From the NCBI RefSeq assembly GCF_900109685.1, contig NZ_FOBB01000001.1, positions 1,240,001 to 1,304,000 on the forward strand: a DNA stretch of 64,000 bases, read 5' to 3'. The stretch comes from Chitinophaga rupis. Lineage in GTDB: Bacteria > Bacteroidota > Bacteroidia > Chitinophagales > Chitinophagaceae. This document shows positions 10,501 through 18,292 of this stretch, piece after piece. The translations under genes were made by a program, and so were the position numbers. The notes under the pieces are model-generated. The model had not been told where the DNA came from and did no database searches. It saw only the letters and a program-made list of their open reading frames with translations. The number at the start of each line of letters is the position of its first letter. The first letter of the stretch is position 1.

Positions 10501-10640
10501 ACGGTGATCACCGGCGGATCAATGGCCGGGTAATCACGTACGGCCAGGAAGGTATACCCGATCACGCCGAATAAAATGATCAACAGGTTCATCACTGTTG
10601 CCAGCACGGGCCGCTTCAGTGACAGTTCAGAAATATTCAT
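7569..10640 (-). CDS. RND-family multidrug efflux pump, HAE1/AcrB type
   Basis: 1023 residues, full length. Twelve transmembrane helices in the RND layout: helix 1 at ~10-32, a periplasmic loop to ~335, six helices, a second loop and six more. Proton-relay residues are present: the Asp pair D401-D402 (GLVVDDGIVV) in helix 4 and the Lys in GLVTKNGILIVEF in helix 10. Porter-domain landmarks such as YPAIDPPVITVTTAYTGA are intact. With the adaptor and channel of this operon it should export drugs or bile-type amphiphiles from periplasm or inner leaflet; the substrate cannot be read from sequence. Confidence 0.96.
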   Translation of the reverse strand: MNISELSLKRPVLATVMNLLIILFGVIGYTFLAVRDYPAIDPPVITVTTAYTGANPDVIESQISEPLEKQINGIPGIRTISSTSSLGSSAITVEFNLGIDLEAAASDVRDKVSQATRSLPLDIDAPPVVTKADANSDPILILAVQSRTKSLMELSDYTDNVLQQQLQTIDQVSAVNVFGDKSYAMRIWLDRDKMNAYGIAYNDISTSLNNENVQLPAGKVYGNNTELTINTLGRLTTEKDFRDLILKEDSTGIVRLSDIARVELGPQVEEQSWKYNGVNAIGLAIIPQPGANNIAIADEFDKRLAAIKKANKADIEFSVLVDNTRIIRQSLAEVQETLIIAFALVVLVIFFFFRNWLIALRPLIDIPISLIATFFVVYVAGFTINILTLLGIVLATGLVVDDGIVVTENIFRKMEQGLSIRKAALEGSKEIFFAVISTSITLAVVFMPVLFLQGFVGRLFREFGVVLAAAVLISAFVSLTITPVLNVYLTRKKAGHGWLYDKTEPFFQGLENGYHKLLKGFMQVRWLAWVMIGVCGIIIWLILRSIQSEIAPLEDRSSIRFSVTLPEGASFNYTQDVTDKISNYLLDSVPERDFVFARTPGGNGTVMNTSQPRIGLIPPHERSRSQNDITTDLQQKLRRFNDARIFAIQEQTIAVGSGSKTSLPIQFVLQNQDLNKLKTVIPEFLEAARKDKTFSNVDVDLKFNKPGVEISFDRMKIKDLGLSTNDVVSAMQAAFSGGRMAYFIMNGYQYYVIAQMERGQRNTPLDISNIYVRNKYGDNIPLESVVHVVPNTSPSTLYHFNRYKDATISASLAPGRTIGDGIKAMQGIAARLLDSSFHTSLAGSSRDYAESSSNIVFAFSLALVLIYLVLAAQFESFIDPLTIMLTVPLALAGALLSLWVFHQTLNIFSEIGMIMLIGLVTKNGILIVEFTNQKRELGMSKMDAVIEAASQRLRPILMTSLATSLGALPIAMSLGAASTSRIPLGIVVVGGILFSLILTLFVIPAVYTFVSGKHKAHVTVIND

Positions 10641-10676
10641 GTGTACTGTCTTATCTTATGTTTCCGTTCAAATCTT

Positions 10677-11741
10677 TTACTGCTGCGCAACTGCCGGTGC
10701 GGTTGTTTTTACGCCCCGTACTTTCAATGGCGCATCCGGCCGTGCAAACAGCACACCGGTTACTACTACGGTATCGCCAGGGTTAATGCCGCTGGTGATC
10801 TCTATATTACTGGCTTCACGCAAACCGGTTACAACATCTGCAAAAGAGGCTTTGCCATTTTTTACCAGGATCACCTGGTTATTTTTATCGTTGGGGATGA
10901 TGGCGTTGGTGGGTACCAGGATGGCTTTTTTATCGGCGGCTGCATTCAGGTACACTTTTACAAAAGCGCCGGGATGGCCTTTACCTTCCTGCAGCACGGC
11001 GCGCACCCGTATGTTACGGCTGGTAGGCGTTATCTGCGGCTCATAGGCTATCACTACTGCTTTACGCTGTGCATTGGTGCTGGCATCTATCGTTACATCT
11101 ACTACCGCACCTTTTTTAATCACTGAGCCGTATTGTTCCGGCAAAGTGAAATCCACTTTTATTTTATCCAATTGCTGAATGGTAGCAATTACATTGGTGG
11201 GTGCTACATAGGCGCCAATGCTTACCTGGCGCAAGCCTACAATGCCGGTAAAGGGCGCGCGGATCACGGTTTTATCTATCAGCGCCTGGGTATAGGCAAT
11301 ATCTGCCTTTGTGCTGTTCACATTGTTAAGGGCCAGGTCATAGTCGGCCTGGTTAATACCGTTAATGTCCAGCAGCTTACGGTCGCGTTCTTCTGTTTTC
11401 TGGTACAGGTCCAGCTGCACTTTTGATTTCTGCAGCTGTGCCTGCAGGTCTGCATCGTTAATGCGGGCAATGAGGGTGCCTTGCTGTACCAGCGCGCCTT
11501 CCGGCACATTCAGGTAGGTAATGCGCCCGCTTATTTCCGGGTGCAGCTCTGCAAATTCATTGGCTACCACCGTACCATTGGCTTCAATCGTATTGTTAAT
11601 GGTGCTGGTGCCGGCTACCATTACATCTACAATGGTAGCCTGGTTGTTGCCCTTTTCGCGGGCACTGGGTGTAGCTGCTTTTCCTTTACACCCGGCTATG
11701 AGCACGGTGATGCCCAATATTCCGGTAATCAATTTTGCCAT
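10677..11741 (-). CDS. RND efflux periplasmic adaptor (membrane fusion protein)
   Basis: 354 residues with a lipoprotein signal (ITVLIAGC lipobox). Domains in order: biotinyl-lipoyl half-motif around HPEISGRITYLNVPEGALVQQG, an alpha-helical hairpin with LQAQLQKSKVQLDLYQKTEERD, the second lipoyl half (RAPFTGIVGLRQVSIGAYV), beta-barrel and membrane-proximal domain. First gene of the adaptor-pump-channel operon; the pump start lies 36 bp downstream. The leader is very short because a consensus -7 box ends only 4 nt before the ATG. No local repressor gene is visible. Confidence 0.94.
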   Translation of the reverse strand: MAKLITGILGITVLIAGCKGKAATPSAREKGNNQATIVDVMVAGTSTINNTIEANGTVVANEFAELHPEISGRITYLNVPEGALVQQGTLIARINDADLQAQLQKSKVQLDLYQKTEERDRKLLDINGINQADYDLALNNVNSTKADIAYTQALIDKTVIRAPFTGIVGLRQVSIGAYVAPTNVIATIQQLDKIKVDFTLPEQYGSVIKKGAVVDVTIDASTNAQRKAVVIAYEPQITPTSRNIRVRAVLQEGKGHPGAFVKVYLNAAADKKAILVPTNAIIPNDKNNQVILVKNGKASFADVVTGLREASNIEITSGINPGDTVVVTGVLFARPDAPLKVRGVKTTAPAVAQQ

Positions 11742-11745
11742 TTGA

Positions 11746-11753
11746 CAAAACTA
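11746..11753 (-). promoter_or_regulatory. -7 box of the efflux operon
   Basis: Minus-strand TAGTTTTG, a consensus TAnnTTTG, ends 4 nt before the adaptor ATG at 11741. This implies an extremely short or absent 5' leader. Confidence 0.55.
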
Positions 11754-12151
11754 GAGATAAGGTAAGGGAGGTTTGGGGGGTGTCGGCCAATGGGCGTTTA
11801 CTATCGGTGGCTGCGGCGGATTACGGGTTGAACAGGGTTAACAGTAATTAACAATCACAGCTTCGCCGGATTGTTAATTTAATTACGAATTGTCAATTAC
11901 GAATTACGAAATGCGAAGCATTCATGAGCACCATTGAAAAACAGATATGAATGCGAATAATTGGGTAGTTCGTGGTAATGGGTTTTCAACACACAGGCAA
12001 TGGGTCCGTTGATATTATTGATATGATTTTGATGATGGATGTTATGCAGTAGCCTGATAATCTTGTGGGTCGGTTTGTTTGGAGGGATGTGTAACCAGGC
12101 CACCGGAGCCTTTATGGTAACGTTAATAGTATTGCAAATCTTGAATTGCAC

Positions 12152-12188
12152 AAAAAAAATCGCCCATAATGTAGAAACATTACGGGCG
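12152..12188 (-). terminator. Strong intrinsic terminator (minus strand)
   Basis: A 12-bp stem (12161-12172 with 12177-12188, one G-U pair, loop AGAA) is followed on the minus strand by an eight-T run (12159-12152). It ends transcription arriving from higher coordinates, 11 bp past the stop of the 51-aa frame. This is the main support for that small gene being transcribed. Confidence 0.8.
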
Positions 12189-12199
12189 TTTGCTTTTAT

Positions 12200-12355
12200 C
12201 TATTCGTATTCATAAAACTTCTTAATCTGTCTATGCTTCACAAACGATTTCACCGTCAGATTACGCAATTCATCGTCGCATTCATATTCGTTTTCAACAC
12301 ACTTTCCGCAAAACGGGTGCAGGCCTTGAATACTCCACAATTCGTAATTATTCAT
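12200..12355 (-). CDS. Candidate 51-aa protein with a CxxC knuckle
   Basis: ATG at 12355, stop at 12200-12202. The peptide starts MNNYELWSIQGLHPFCGKC and ends KKFYEYE. It carries HPFCGKC and one further Cys (EYECDD), which could bind zinc, and a basic stretch KSFVKHRQIKK. It ends 11 bp before a strong terminator in the right orientation. It lies downstream of susD on the same strand, so it could be the last gene of that transcript or its own unit. I do not recognise a family. It could instead be a fragment of a longer lost gene. Confidence 0.42.
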   Translation of the reverse strand: MNNYELWSIQGLHPFCGKCVENEYECDDELRNLTVKSFVKHRQIKKFYEYE

Positions 12356-12415
12356 GATTATTCAATGGCCAACCCCGCTCAGCGGGGCGCTGCTTTGGGC
12401 GGGTCATAATTAACC

Positions 12416-14140
12416 CTAGTATCCATCGTTCTGCTTCAGCGTGGCTGTTCCGCTTATGGAGCTATTCACAATCTCCTGCAGCGGAATAGGATAATAAATA
12501 TTAGTAGCCTTGAACGCAGCATTATTCAGATAAGTACGTTTGCTTTTTTCCTGGGCTATATAAGTGTTCAGCACATCCGGTGCAATACCCCAGCGTACCA
12601 GGTCAAAAAAGCGGTGGCCTTCCATGGCAAATTCCAGGCGTTCCTCAAAGCGAACGGCTTTACGGGCCAGCGCTTTGTCGGTCCACGTGGTATTGTACAA
12701 ACCTACTTTATAGTTGGCGGCATTGGTGCCATCCGGCAGTTTTACAAAACCTACGGGGTTGGCGGCGCGGGTACGTATCATGTTCACCAGCTCACGGGCA
12801 CGTTCCAGGGAGCCTATTTCAATTTCACATTCCGCTAACCACAGCAGCACATGTGAGTAACGCAGCATGCGGTAGTTATTGGCATTCTGCCGCGGGTTAT
12901 TGGCAAAGGTGGCGCTGCCAATATCCACTTTATAGAACATGTTCTTTTTAGGTGAGTACGGACCTGCATACGCCTGGTCACGGATCCAGGCTTTGCCGGG
13001 GTGCAGGCCATGATCCAGGTAGGGAATGCCGCGGCGGCCTACCGTCCAGTCCAGGCGGGAATCCAGGGTACCTGCATAGGGAGTAAAAGGGTCTTTGGAT
13101 TCTATGCCCTGGTCGTTCGTTACATCATCTGCATTGAAATTATCCAGCAGAGGAAGGCCATTGGCATCTGTTTTAAACGCATTCACCAGGTTTTGCGAAG
13201 GCTGAAAAAAGCCGCAGCAGGTGGTAGGCCCGCCGTAGGGATAGTTCAGCGTAGCGCCCTGGTTACCATTTTCACCGCCGGGTGCGCCATCGTTTACGGA
13301 GTGCTCTACTTCAAAAACAGATTCTGCATTGTTATTGGCCTGGGCGCGGAAGTTATCGGCATAGCGGTCTACCAGCACATAACCGCCCTGGCTTACAATA
13401 AGGTCCAGCAGGGTTTTAGCCTCCGCATACTTTTGCTGGAACAGCTTGGCTTTTGCCAGCATAGCGGCAGCGGCCCATTTGGAGGCGCGGCCAGGCTGGG
13501 TTTGGCGGTGGGGAAGATTTTCGTAGGCAAACTGGAGGTCGGCCTCAATATTGGGCCATATGTCTTTATCATTGGGCACTTTAGTGCTGTTGGCATCTTC
13601 CGGATTGTACACTTTCTCATCAATGTAAGGCACATGATTCCACATCTTTTTGGCTTCAAAATGATAGTGGCCGCGCAGGAAGCGGGCTTCTGCCGTAATG
13701 CGGGTGCGCTCTGCATCATCAATTTCCGTGGCGGGTGTTTTGGCCAGGGCCTGTATTACGTCGTTACTGCGGGCAATACCATCGTATACGGCGCGCCACT
13801 TACCGCGGAAGTAATCATTATCTGCCAGGATCTGGTAGGTCTCGATCAGGCTAATGGCCGGCTGGTCGCCGGAGGTAGTGCCTTTATAGGCATCGTCAGC
13901 AGCTACACTGCCGTATACCCAGTTATCGCCGGAACTTTGGTAGGTAGTGTTGCCCGCGCCTACGCCGTCCAGCAATGAGTAAGCGCCTATCAATACCGCA
14001 TTCACGCCACTGTTGGTATATAATTGTTCCGGCAGCAGCACGCCTTTGGGTTTCAGGTCCAGGAAACTGTTGCTGCAAGCCGCGCATAGCAGCAGTAAAA
14101 TGGCGGTATATATGGTTTTACGTGTGATCATGGTAATCAT
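12416..14140 (-). CDS. SusD/RagB-family nutrient-binding outer-membrane lipoprotein
   Basis: 574 residues; lipoprotein signal ending LLLCAAC, then SNSFLDLKPKGVLLPEQLYTN, the usual mature SusD start. The TPR-like helical scaffold is evident from ARFLRGHYHFEAKKMWNHVPYIDE and KWAAAAMLAKAKLFQQKYAEAKTLLD, and the C-terminal RagB segment from RFEERLEFAMEGHRFFDLVRWG. It forms the lid over the SusC barrel and captures ligand at the cell surface. It is transcribed 10 bp after susC. No glycosidase, peptidase or regulator is attached, so the nutrient (glycan or peptide) is not identifiable. Confidence 0.95.
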   Translation of the reverse strand: MITMITRKTIYTAILLLLCAACSNSFLDLKPKGVLLPEQLYTNSGVNAVLIGAYSLLDGVGAGNTTYQSSGDNWVYGSVAADDAYKGTTSGDQPAISLIETYQILADNDYFRGKWRAVYDGIARSNDVIQALAKTPATEIDDAERTRITAEARFLRGHYHFEAKKMWNHVPYIDEKVYNPEDANSTKVPNDKDIWPNIEADLQFAYENLPHRQTQPGRASKWAAAAMLAKAKLFQQKYAEAKTLLDLIVSQGGYVLVDRYADNFRAQANNNAESVFEVEHSVNDGAPGGENGNQGATLNYPYGGPTTCCGFFQPSQNLVNAFKTDANGLPLLDNFNADDVTNDQGIESKDPFTPYAGTLDSRLDWTVGRRGIPYLDHGLHPGKAWIRDQAYAGPYSPKKNMFYKVDIGSATFANNPRQNANNYRMLRYSHVLLWLAECEIEIGSLERARELVNMIRTRAANPVGFVKLPDGTNAANYKVGLYNTTWTDKALARKAVRFEERLEFAMEGHRFFDLVRWGIAPDVLNTYIAQEKSKRTYLNNAAFKATNIYYPIPLQEIVNSSISGTATLKQNDGY

Positions 14141-14150
14141 TTTATGGTTG

Positions 14151-17100
14151 TTAGAAGCTAATGTTTGCGCCTACGAGATACACTTTTGCCATGGGATAAG
14201 AGCCTTCATCCACACCCATATGGCGGTCATTATTAGGATCGTAGTTACGCAGGTTAATTTCCGGATCAAGCCCGGTGTAGGGGGTAATGGTCCACAGGTT
14301 TTGCCCTTGTATATAAATGCGGAATGTGCTGATGCCAAAGCGTTTTAACAGGCTTTCCGGCAGGTTGTAAGAAAGCTGTATGTTCTTGAAGCGCAGGTAA
14401 GAGCCATTTTCCACGTAGTAGGTGGATGGGTTGCTGCTGATCACATCATTGGAGCGGAGCTGTGGCAGCTTGGCATCTGTTTTTCCCGGGCGCCAGGAGT
14501 CTTCCAGCATTTCCCGGCTGCGGTTACCGCCAAAGGTGGGAAAGTCGGTCCAGTAGCGCACATAGTTAAAGATCTGGTTACCCTGCACGCCTTGTGCAAA
14601 CACGGTAAGGCCAAAGTTCTTATAGTTCACCTGGGCATTAAAGCCATAGGTAAAGTCCGGGTGCGGATTACCGATAATCGTGCGGTCGTTGGCATCTATC
14701 TTATTATCGCCATTTACATCGTGGAAGTGGAACTGGCCGGCTTTATTATTAGCGCCGCCGCCAAATTGCGGGGGTGCTTTCAGCGCCTCATCATCCGACT
14801 GGAAAATACCATCGATCACATAACCAAAGAAAGAGGAAATGGGCTGCCCGGCCTGGGTTACCGTCATGGCCGGCAGGCGGGTGGTAAAGCCAAAGTAACG
14901 GGTATTGGCATTCCCGTCTGTTTTCTGCACTTCATTTTTATAGGTGCTGAAGTTAATGCCCAGGTCATAGGTAAGGTCGCCTTTCATAGCATCATTACTG
15001 AAGTTGATGCCCAGCTCAATACCGCGGTTCATCATGGTAGCAATGTTGCGGAAAGGGTTGGTAGCCTGGCCCTGGGTATACTGGATCTCTACCGGGAACA
15101 GCATGTCGCTGGTTTTACGCTGGTACACATCAATACCTATACTCAGCTTGCCTTTGATCATGGTGGCATCCAAACCAATGTTGGTGCTGGTAGTGGTTTC
15201 CCATTTGGCATTCGGATTGCCGAACTGGCTTAGCTCATAACCCTGCAGGGCAGAGGAACGGGAGCCGTTCAGGTCATAAAAGGAGTTGGTAGGGTTGGTA
15301 CCAAAAGTAGTAAAGCGGTTGTAGTTACCAATCTCCTGGTTACCAGTCTGGCCCCAGCCTACGCGCAGCTTCAGGTCGTTAATAGCGCTGATGCTTTTCA
15401 TGAAAGGCTCTTCAGATACGCGCCAGCCGGCACTTACCGCCGGGAAGTAGGCCACGTTATGCTGCTGGGAAAAGCGGGAGGAGCGGTCCCTTCTCAGGGT
15501 AAAGTCTACCAGGTATTTATCATTATACCCGTAGTTGATCTTACCGAATTCTGATGCCAGGCGCCAGTCTGAATATACACCGGTATTGTTGGCGGTGCTG
15601 CCATTACCGGCATCTATATAACGGTTGTCCAGGTCATCTAAAAAGAAGCGGGAGCGGCCGGTGGTCAGCGGGTCGTTCATGCTGCTGATAGCCTCTGTAC
15701 CTAACAGGAAGTTGAAGTGGTGCATGGAGCTGAGGTCCAGCCGGTAGGTGAGCGTGTTGTACCAGGTCCAGGTATTGCCGTAGGCAGTGGAAATGGCCAG
15801 GCTGTTCACGCTGGCAGATTCGCTGGATTCTATATCGCGGATGGTGTAGTTCCGGTAATTATTCCAGTTATAATCTATGCCAATGCTGGTGCGGGCGGTG
15901 AGGTTCTTTAAGATGTCCACCTCTGCCCAGCCGTTACCAAACAGGCGCAGCTCTTTGCTGATATTGTCTTTATTGCGGTACAGCGCAGCTACCGGGTTTT
16001 TGGCGTTATCCAGGTCACCGCCTTTGGTACCGGCAAAGTTGCCCATAATATCATATACGGGTATAATGGGCTGCATGCGGTAGGCAAAGGAAACAGGGTT
16101 GCCCTCGTTCTGGTTACCTGCGGGTTGGCCTATACGCTCACCGTAGGCTACCTGGAAATTCTCGCCTACGCGGATGGCCTTACTCACGTTAAATTCCGTA
16201 TTAGCGCGCACGGAGTAACGTTTATAACCGGTGTAGATCATAATGCCCCGCTGGTTAAAGTAGTTCACTGACATGGCATAACGCCCGGTTTCGCTGCCGC
16301 CGGATACTTTCAGCTGATGGTTCTGGATGGGGGCGGGGTCAAAGATCTCATCCATCCAGTTGGTGCCTTGTTTATTGGCTTTGGTAATAAGCCATTTGGT
16401 TTTGCGGAAATCCGGGCTTTCAATATTAGAGGTGTAATTGGCGGGGTTTACCCGCGGATCGCCCTCCATAGCGCCTTCCGGGAAAATGTAATCCGGTATT
16501 ACGGGTTTGGGTCCGTTACCGAACTGCGCATGTTTGGGGTTGCCGTTGGATACGTTACCCGCATTAATGCGCGATTCCCATAACAGGTCGGCATACTCCT
16601 GGGTGTTCAGCAGATCCAGGAACTTGCCGGGCCGCTGGGTGCCATAATAAAAGTCGTAGCTGAGCTTAGGCTTGCCGGGCTTGCCTCTGAGGGTAGTAAT
16701 GATCACCACCCCATTCCCTGCGCGGGAGCCGTAAATGGAGGAGGCAGAGGCATCTTTCAGCACCTGGGTAGATTCTATGTCGCCCAGGTTCAGGGTGTTC
16801 AGGTTGCCTTTGGTGGGCACCCCGTCAATTACATACAGGGGCGAGTTGTCGTTAATGGTACCAAACCCGCGTATGCGCACCATTACATTACCCCCGGGGC
16901 TGTTATCCGTGCCAATGGTAACACCGGCTACGCGGCCCTGCAGGGCCTGGCCTACGTTGGCGGCAGGGGTGGATAGCAGCTTCTTCACATCTACTGTGGC
17001 CACGGCGCCGGTAATATCTTTCTTGGACTGGCTGCCGTAACCGGTTACTACCACTTCATTCAGGTTACCGATGTTTTCGGCCAGGGCCACATCAAGGTCG

Positions 17101-17393
17101 GTACTGCTGCCTACGGTTACTTCTTTTGTGTTATAACCAACAAAGGAAAATAACAGCACCTCTCCGGACTTAGCCTCAATAGCAAAGGTGCCGGAAGGGC
17201 TGGTGGCGGTACCCCGGTTGGTACCTTTTACTACTACCGTAACCCCGGGTAGTGCGGTTTTACTTTTTTCATCGGCCACTTTACCGGTGATCTTTTGCTG
17301 GGCAACAGCAGGTGCTGCGCCCAGTAACAGGAGCAGCCAAAGAAGGCTGCTGCAGCGGGAGAGACGTAGTTTAACGTTAACGGGAACATTCAT
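14151..17393 (-). CDS. SusC/RagA-family TonB-linked outer-membrane transporter
   Basis: 1080 residues. Order: signal peptide (to ~AVAQQ), an N-terminal carboxypeptidase-regulatory-like beta domain (ITGKVADEKSKTALPGVTVVVKGT), the SusC signature NEVVVTGYGSQSKKDITGAV, plug domain (GRVAGVTIG, VRIRGFGTINDNSPLYVIDGVP, SIYGSRAGNGVVIITT), then a ~22-strand barrel ending in an aromatic-type C-terminus (VYLVGANISF). No N-terminal FecA-like signalling domain, so it is not tied to the ECF sigma system nearby. It imports the ligand captured by SusD using TonB energy. Confidence 0.97.
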   Translation of the reverse strand: MNVPVNVKLRLSRCSSLLWLLLLLGAAPAVAQQKITGKVADEKSKTALPGVTVVVKGTNRGTATSPSGTFAIEAKSGEVLLFSFVGYNTKEVTVGSSTDLDVALAENIGNLNEVVVTGYGSQSKKDITGAVATVDVKKLLSTPAANVGQALQGRVAGVTIGTDNSPGGNVMVRIRGFGTINDNSPLYVIDGVPTKGNLNTLNLGDIESTQVLKDASASSIYGSRAGNGVVIITTLRGKPGKPKLSYDFYYGTQRPGKFLDLLNTQEYADLLWESRINAGNVSNGNPKHAQFGNGPKPVIPDYIFPEGAMEGDPRVNPANYTSNIESPDFRKTKWLITKANKQGTNWMDEIFDPAPIQNHQLKVSGGSETGRYAMSVNYFNQRGIMIYTGYKRYSVRANTEFNVSKAIRVGENFQVAYGERIGQPAGNQNEGNPVSFAYRMQPIIPVYDIMGNFAGTKGGDLDNAKNPVAALYRNKDNISKELRLFGNGWAEVDILKNLTARTSIGIDYNWNNYRNYTIRDIESSESASVNSLAISTAYGNTWTWYNTLTYRLDLSSMHHFNFLLGTEAISSMNDPLTTGRSRFFLDDLDNRYIDAGNGSTANNTGVYSDWRLASEFGKINYGYNDKYLVDFTLRRDRSSRFSQQHNVAYFPAVSAGWRVSEEPFMKSISAINDLKLRVGWGQTGNQEIGNYNRFTTFGTNPTNSFYDLNGSRSSALQGYELSQFGNPNAKWETTTSTNIGLDATMIKGKLSIGIDVYQRKTSDMLFPVEIQYTQGQATNPFRNIATMMNRGIELGINFSNDAMKGDLTYDLGINFSTYKNEVQKTDGNANTRYFGFTTRLPAMTVTQAGQPISSFFGYVIDGIFQSDDEALKAPPQFGGGANNKAGQFHFHDVNGDNKIDANDRTIIGNPHPDFTYGFNAQVNYKNFGLTVFAQGVQGNQIFNYVRYWTDFPTFGGNRSREMLEDSWRPGKTDAKLPQLRSNDVISSNPSTYYVENGSYLRFKNIQLSYNLPESLLKRFGISTFRIYIQGQNLWTITPYTGLDPEINLRNYDPNNDRHMGVDEGSYPMAKVYLVGANISF

Positions 17394-17835
17394 ACGATGC
17401 TGATTTTAGGTTGTGGAATGGAAATTATAGGCATCTATGTCAGGCTCCCGGCAGGCAATGCGGCGGCTTATGGCATAGTAAAGGCAATACCTTTCCCGGC
17501 CCCAAAGCGTACGTGGAAGACATCCATATTTGTTTTGTTACTGCTACAGTTAACTAGTGGAAATTAACGGAACTATCTACATTGGCTGACGTACTACTGA
17601 ATACCATCACAACAAGGCATCATAGTTAACTTGTTTTATAACGTGAATTATGCCCGGTTTTACCCGGATAAAAATTAAGTTACAACCTTTTCCAAACGAT
17701 TGCAATAGCACTACTTAAAAAAGACAAAAGAAATTCCCGGCTCCCGGTAGGGAACTAATTTTTGCAGGTTAATAAATCAGCGGGGAAATGTGCTCGGAGG
17801 TATAAGGCTTACATTATGCTCATGCTGGTGGCTGC
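17394..17835. other. Intergenic region upstream of susC with paired AGTTAACT palindromes
   Basis: 442 bp without a gene. Two copies of the palindrome AGTTAACT lie at 17548-17555 and 17624-17631, 76 bp apart and ~155 and ~230 bp upstream of the susC start. I found no minus-strand consensus -7 box for susC here. A plus-strand AATTTTTG at ~17758 has no gene close behind it. Confidence 0.45.
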
Positions 17836-18123
17836 TCAGTTAAAATAGGTCTGCAGCTCATTTACATAGGTAGTAGGCTCAAATTCAATGATCTCATACA
17901 GGGCCAGCTGAAACTTATCAAAAGGATCTTCTGCTATGATCTGCTCCACTTCCTTACGGCTGGAGGCTTTACACAGGATCAACCCGCCGGACCTGGGCTT
18001 TCTTCGGCCGGAAAGGATGAACTTTCCGCTTTGGTAATACTTATCCAGAAATGCTTTGTGGGCGTCCAGATAGTGTTCTATGGCCGTTAATGGCCGTATG
18101 TATTGTAATAAAATCAAGAACAT
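17836..18123 (-). CDS. YciI-family protein
   Basis: 95 residues, the full length of a single YCII domain (ferredoxin-like alpha-beta barrel). Landmarks: MFLILLQYIRPLTAIEHYLDAHKAFLDKYY with the conserved His, SGRRKPRSGGLILCKASS, and EVEQIIAEDPF. The family has a proposed His-Asp active site but few proven reactions; many act as small detoxifying or dimerising domains. Monocistronic, between the susC promoter region and the divergent DUF4836 gene. Confidence 0.88.
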   Translation of the reverse strand: MFLILLQYIRPLTAIEHYLDAHKAFLDKYYQSGKFILSGRRKPRSGGLILCKASSRKEVEQIIAEDPFDKFQLALYEIIEFEPTTYVNELQTYFN

Positions 18124-18292
18124 GTTGGCGCTGGTTCTAATGAATAGGAATAGTTACAACAAAAGGTAGTGAAAACCGTGCCATAAAGGTATGAAACAAT
18201 TGGAGGATTTACTTTATATAAAAAGTGCGGAAGGGTTGATTTTTGTGTAATTTCACAGGTATTATTATTTTTTAAATCTTTGAACACTTCTT

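Larger units (their letters stand above)
11742..12199. other. Intergenic region upstream of efflux operon, with palindrome and stutter words
   Basis: 458 bp without a convincing gene. It holds an 11-bp perfect inverted repeat (AATTAACAATC 11846-11856, GATTGTTAATT 11869-11879) and, directly after, reiterated AATTACGAATT words (11880-11910). The same word recurs at 12338-12350. An 84-codon minus-strand open frame at 11897-12151 starts with GTG, lies just past a terminator, is rich in His and Asn and matches nothing I know; I do not call it. Confidence 0.55.

Noticed and set aside
11897..12151. 84-codon minus-strand open frame
   Set aside because: GTG start directly after a strong terminator in the same direction, odd His/Asn/Ile composition, no recognisable domain, and part of it is built from the AATTACGAATT repeat words.
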